DNA of 64,000 nucleotides from Roseibium hamelinense (GTDB lineage: Bacteria > Pseudomonadota > Alphaproteobacteria > Rhizobiales > Stappiaceae): NCBI RefSeq assembly GCF_007830545.1, contig NZ_VLLF01000001.1, forward strand, positions 434,001 through 498,000, given 5' to 3'. This document shows, one piece after another, positions 61,862-64,000 of the stretch. Under the pieces are notes generated by a model, which was given only the letters and a program-made list of their open reading frames with translations, had not been told where the DNA came from and searched no databases. Position numbers and translations under genes: made by a program. Position 1 is the stretch's first letter. The number at the start of each line of letters is the position of its first letter.

Positions 61862-62848
61862 ATGTATGCGCAATTGGTAAAATCGGATGGCATGAAGTCG
61901 CGCGAAGAGATGTCGCCGCAAGAACGTGCCTTTCAGGACCGCATTGACCGCGGTGAAAAGATCGAACCGAAAGAATGGATGCCCGAGGGCTATCGCAAGA
62001 CGCTGATCCGCCAGATCGGTCAGCATGCCCACTCTGAGATTGTCGGCCAGCTTCCTGAGGGAAACTGGATAACGCGGGCTCCGACGCTTGAACGCACGGC
62101 AATTCTCCTGGCCAAGGTTCAGGACGAGGCTGGCCACGGTCTTTATCTTTACTGCGCGGCCGAGACGCTCGGTGTCAGCCGCGATGAGCTGATGGAGAAG
62201 CTCCATTCGGGCCAGATGAAATACTCCTCCATCTTCAACTACCCAACCCTGACCTGGGCCGATATAGGGGCCGTGGGCTGGCTGGTTGATGGCGCTGCGA
62301 TTATGAACCAGGTGCCTCTTCAGCGCACCTCATTCGGTCCCTACAGCCGGGCCATGATCCGGATCTGCAAGGAAGAGAGTTTTCACCAGCGCCAGGGCTA
62401 CGACATCATGATGAAGATGGCCCAGGGGACGTCGGAGCAAAAGGCGATGGCGCAGGATGCGCTGAACCGGTTCTGGTATCCCTCGCTTATGATGTTCGGG
62501 CCGTCGGACAAGGAGTCGGTCCATTCCGCTCAGTCGATGGCCTGGAAAATCAAGATCAACACGAATGACGAACTGCGGCAGAAATTCGTCGATCAAACCG
62601 TGCCGCAAGCCGAGTATCTTGGTCTTAGCATCCCCGACGACACGTTGAACTGGAATGAGGAAAAGGGCGGCTATGACTTTGCCGAGCCGGACTGGAGCGA
62701 GTTTTTCGAAGTCCTGAAGGGCAACGGTCCTTGCAACAAGGAGCGGCTTGGTGCCCGGGTGAAAGCCTGGGAAGACGGCGCGTGGTTTCGCGACGGGTTG
62801 ATGGCGCATGCCGAAAAACGCGCTGCCGCTCGTCAGGCCGCGGAGTAA
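61862..62848 (+). CDS. paaA: Phenylacetyl-CoA epoxidase subunit PaaA
   Basis: The 328-residue catalytic subunit has the di-iron carboxylate ligand segments [12 protein letters not shown] and [11 protein letters not shown] and the [15 protein letters not shown] loop ([19 protein letters not shown]). With PaaB-E it forms the 1,2-epoxide of phenylacetyl-CoA using oxygen. The ribosome-binding site AGGAGGA precedes the ATG. Confidence 0.97.
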   Translation: MYAQLVKSDGMKSREEMSPQERAFQDRIDRGEKIEPKEWMPEGYRKTLIRQIGQHAHSEIVGQLPEGNWITRAPTLERTAILLAKVQDEAGHGLYLYCAAETLGVSRDELMEKLHSGQMKYSSIFNYPTLTWADIGAVGWLVDGAAIMNQVPLQRTSFGPYSRAMIRICKEESFHQRQGYDIMMKMAQGTSEQKAMAQDALNRFWYPSLMMFGPSDKESVHSAQSMAWKIKINTNDELRQKFVDQTVPQAEYLGLSIPDDTLNWNEEKGGYDFAEPDWSEFFEVLKGNGPCNKERLGARVKAWEDGAWFRDGLMAHAEKRAAARQAAE

Positions 62849-62853
62849 CGGCC

Positions 62854-63348
62854 ATGAACGGTCATCATCTCGCCGAGTTGAACATTTCTCGATTGAAATA
62901 TGACCTAATGGATCCGCGTGTTGCCGATTTCGTCAACAATCTCAATCGTGTCAACGCGGCCGCTGAACGCTCGCCCGGCTTTGTCTGGCGCTACGAAGAT
63001 GGCAGTGGAAACGCCACTGGCGCCACCGTTCTGAATGATCCGATGGTAATCAGCAATCTGTCGGTATGGGAAACCGTGACCGACCTGGAGCACTTTGTTT
63101 TCAAGACTGTGCACAAACGGATTTATGAGCGCGGGGATGAATGGTTCGGCGGGCTGCAGGGTGCGCGCTTCGTCATGTGGTGGGTCGAGCCTGGCCATCG
63201 TCCAGCCATTGCAGAGGCGATGGCGCGCCTCGCTTATCTCAACCAACATGGCTCGAGCGACCACGCTTTCGGTTGGGACCATTTGCCCGAGGCGGCCTAC
63301 TCGCGTCAGGCGGCCTGCAACCGGCCCGTAGAGCCGCGCCAAATCTAG
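62854..63348 (+). CDS. DUF3291-like protein inserted between paaA and paaB
   Basis: The 164-residue protein starts at ATG 62854, 5 bp after paaA. It has the pattern HLAELNISRLKYDLMDPRVADFVNNLNRVNAAAERSPGFVWRYED and ISNLSVWETVTDLEHFVF-KTVHKRI, seen in DUF3291, a ferredoxin-like/antibiotic-monooxygenase-like fold. In most genomes paaA is followed directly by paaB, so this is an unusual insertion. It may be a heme- or intermediate-binding accessory, unproven. Confidence 0.75.
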   Translation: MNGHHLAELNISRLKYDLMDPRVADFVNNLNRVNAAAERSPGFVWRYEDGSGNATGATVLNDPMVISNLSVWETVTDLEHFVFKTVHKRIYERGDEWFGGLQGARFVMWWVEPGHRPAIAEAMARLAYLNQHGSSDHAFGWDHLPEAAYSRQAACNRPVEPRQI

Positions 63349-63376
63349 AGGGCTCGTGCGCCCGAGGGAGGATGAA

Positions 63377-63661
63377 ATGTCTAAGGAATGGCCACTATGG
63401 GAAGTGTTCATCCGGGGCCAGCACGGTCTCAACCACCGTCATGTTGGCAGTCTGCATGCGCCTGATGCCGAAATGGCGATCAAGAATGCGCGCGACGTCT
63501 ACACCCGCCGGAACGAGGGCGTATCGATCTGGGTGGTGGAGTCGAAAAACATTGCGGCGTCGGCGCCCTCCGAAAAGGGTCCCCTGTTCGAGCCGTCAAA
63601 CTCAAAGGTCTATCGCCACCCGACTTTCTTCGACATTCCTGATGATGTGGGGCATATGTGA
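63377..63661 (+). CDS. paaB: Phenylacetyl-CoA epoxidase subunit PaaB
   Basis: The 94-residue protein starts at ATG 63377 with GGGAGGA. WPLWEVFIRGQHGLNHRHVGSLHAPDAEMAIKNARDVYTRR is the clear PaaB signature. It bridges PaaA-PaaC dimers. Its stop overlaps the paaC start (TGATG). Confidence 0.96.
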   Translation: MSKEWPLWEVFIRGQHGLNHRHVGSLHAPDAEMAIKNARDVYTRRNEGVSIWVVESKNIAASAPSEKGPLFEPSNSKVYRHPTFFDIPDDVGHM

Positions 63662-64000
63662 TGCCTGAAACTCCTGAAATGACCTTGAATGCGGCCCTGT
63701 TTGAATGGCTGCTGCGGATGGGCGACAACACCCTGATCCTCGGACACCGGGTATCGGAATGGTGTGGCCATGCCCCCGTGCTGGAAGAGGATATCGCTCT
63801 TGCCAATACGGCTCTGGACCTGATTGGCCAAACCCAGCTCTGGCTCGGATTGGCCGGGGAAGTGGAAGGCAAAGGGCGTTCAGCGGACAATCTGGCTTAC
63901 CTGCGTGATGCAAGCGCGTTCCGAAATGTCTTGCTGGTCGAGCGGCCAAACGGTGACTTCGGCCAGACTTTGATGCGCCAGTTTCTGTTCGATGCCTGGC
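63661..64000 (+). CDS. paaC: Phenylacetyl-CoA epoxidase subunit PaaC (5' part, runs off window)
   Basis: An open frame from ATG 63661 to the right edge encodes the first 113 residues without a stop. LLRMGDNTLILGHRVSEWCGHAPVLEEDIALANTALDLIGQT is characteristic of PaaC, the structural subunit that supports PaaA. paaD and paaE would be expected beyond the window. Confidence 0.95.
   Translation, partial: MPETPEMTLNAALFEWLLRMGDNTLILGHRVSEWCGHAPVLEEDIALANTALDLIGQTQLWLGLAGEVEGKGRSADNLAYLRDASAFRNVLLVERPNGDFGQTLMRQFLFDAW

Noticed and set aside
61124..62206. A 360-codon minus-strand frame opposite the thiolase and paaA
   Set aside because: It spans the ends of two real genes in antisense and shows no motif.

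Overview
The window is about 60% GC and reads as a chromosomal segment of an alphaproteobacterium, most likely a marine Rhizobiales/Hyphomicrobiales member near Stappiaceae (Roseibium/Labrenzia type). The evidence is an FlaF/FlbT/MotC/MotE-type flagellar locus with an FtcR/Rem-like regulator and no FliA in view, a PaaX-controlled phenylacetate operon, and an N-acetylglutaminylglutamine amide (NAGGN) osmoprotectant locus. I saw no rRNA, tRNA, CRISPR array or insertion sequence. Genus assignment is inference.

Layout. (1) 1-1065, minus: start of a probably secreted, modular lysozyme-like protein with a PDTG-repeat linker, running off the left edge. (2) 1315-6609: NAGGN locus on the minus strand (class II amidotransferase, GNAT/ATP-grasp synthetase, M42 peptidase) divergent from a MarR regulator. 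A shared inverted repeat overlaps both predicted promoters. (3) 6837-7896: two MsrA-family genes. (4) 7897-16118: a cassette of the poorly understood GAK type (ATP-GRASP, Amphi-Trp, Kinase): NUDIX, PhoU-like/APH-like kinase, ATP-grasp, HprK-related kinase B, histidine phosphatase, metallophosphoesterase, amphi-Trp and DUF3124-like genes in one tightly overlapping minus-strand operon, divergent from a CofD/YvcK-like gene. This is the best candidate for an undescribed system. (5) 16131-18800: membrane PAS-GGDEF-EAL protein. (6) 19272-23216: Mn/Fe (Zn)-type ABC importer. (7) 23237-23860: small glycine-zipper-like hypothetical.

(8) 24009-59443: flagellar supercluster. Transcription units, as I read them: flgB-flgC-fliE-flgG-flgA-flgI, then a terminator and motE-flgH-fliL-fliP; flagellin alone with its own terminator; fliF-fliH-like-motB-motC-fliK-lytic transglycosylase; flgE-flgK-flgL-flaF-flbT-flgD-fliQ; flhA-fliR-coiled coil-flgJ-flgN-like-FliL-like; on the minus strand motA-fliM-DUF6468-fliN-fliG-flhB-hypothetical; then DUF1217-flgF-hypothetical-fliI and the regulator ftcR. 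Seven of these units (flgB, motE, fla, fliF, flgE, flhA, motA) carry a shared ACAAG-centred element, six of them 47-58 bp before the start codon. Its 10-bp direct-repeat layout fits an OmpR-type regulator such as FtcR.

(9) 59490-64000: phenylacetate catabolism: paaX, a beta-ketoadipyl/3-oxoadipyl-CoA thiolase gene, paaA, an inserted DUF3291-like gene, paaB and the start of paaC, which runs off the right edge. A 13-bp perfect inverted repeat and a TetR-type palindrome lie before the thiolase gene.

Starts were adjusted from the longest possible reading frame wherever ribosome-binding sites, overlaps with neighbours or family N-termini pointed elsewhere. All family names come from recognising motifs by eye, not from searches.
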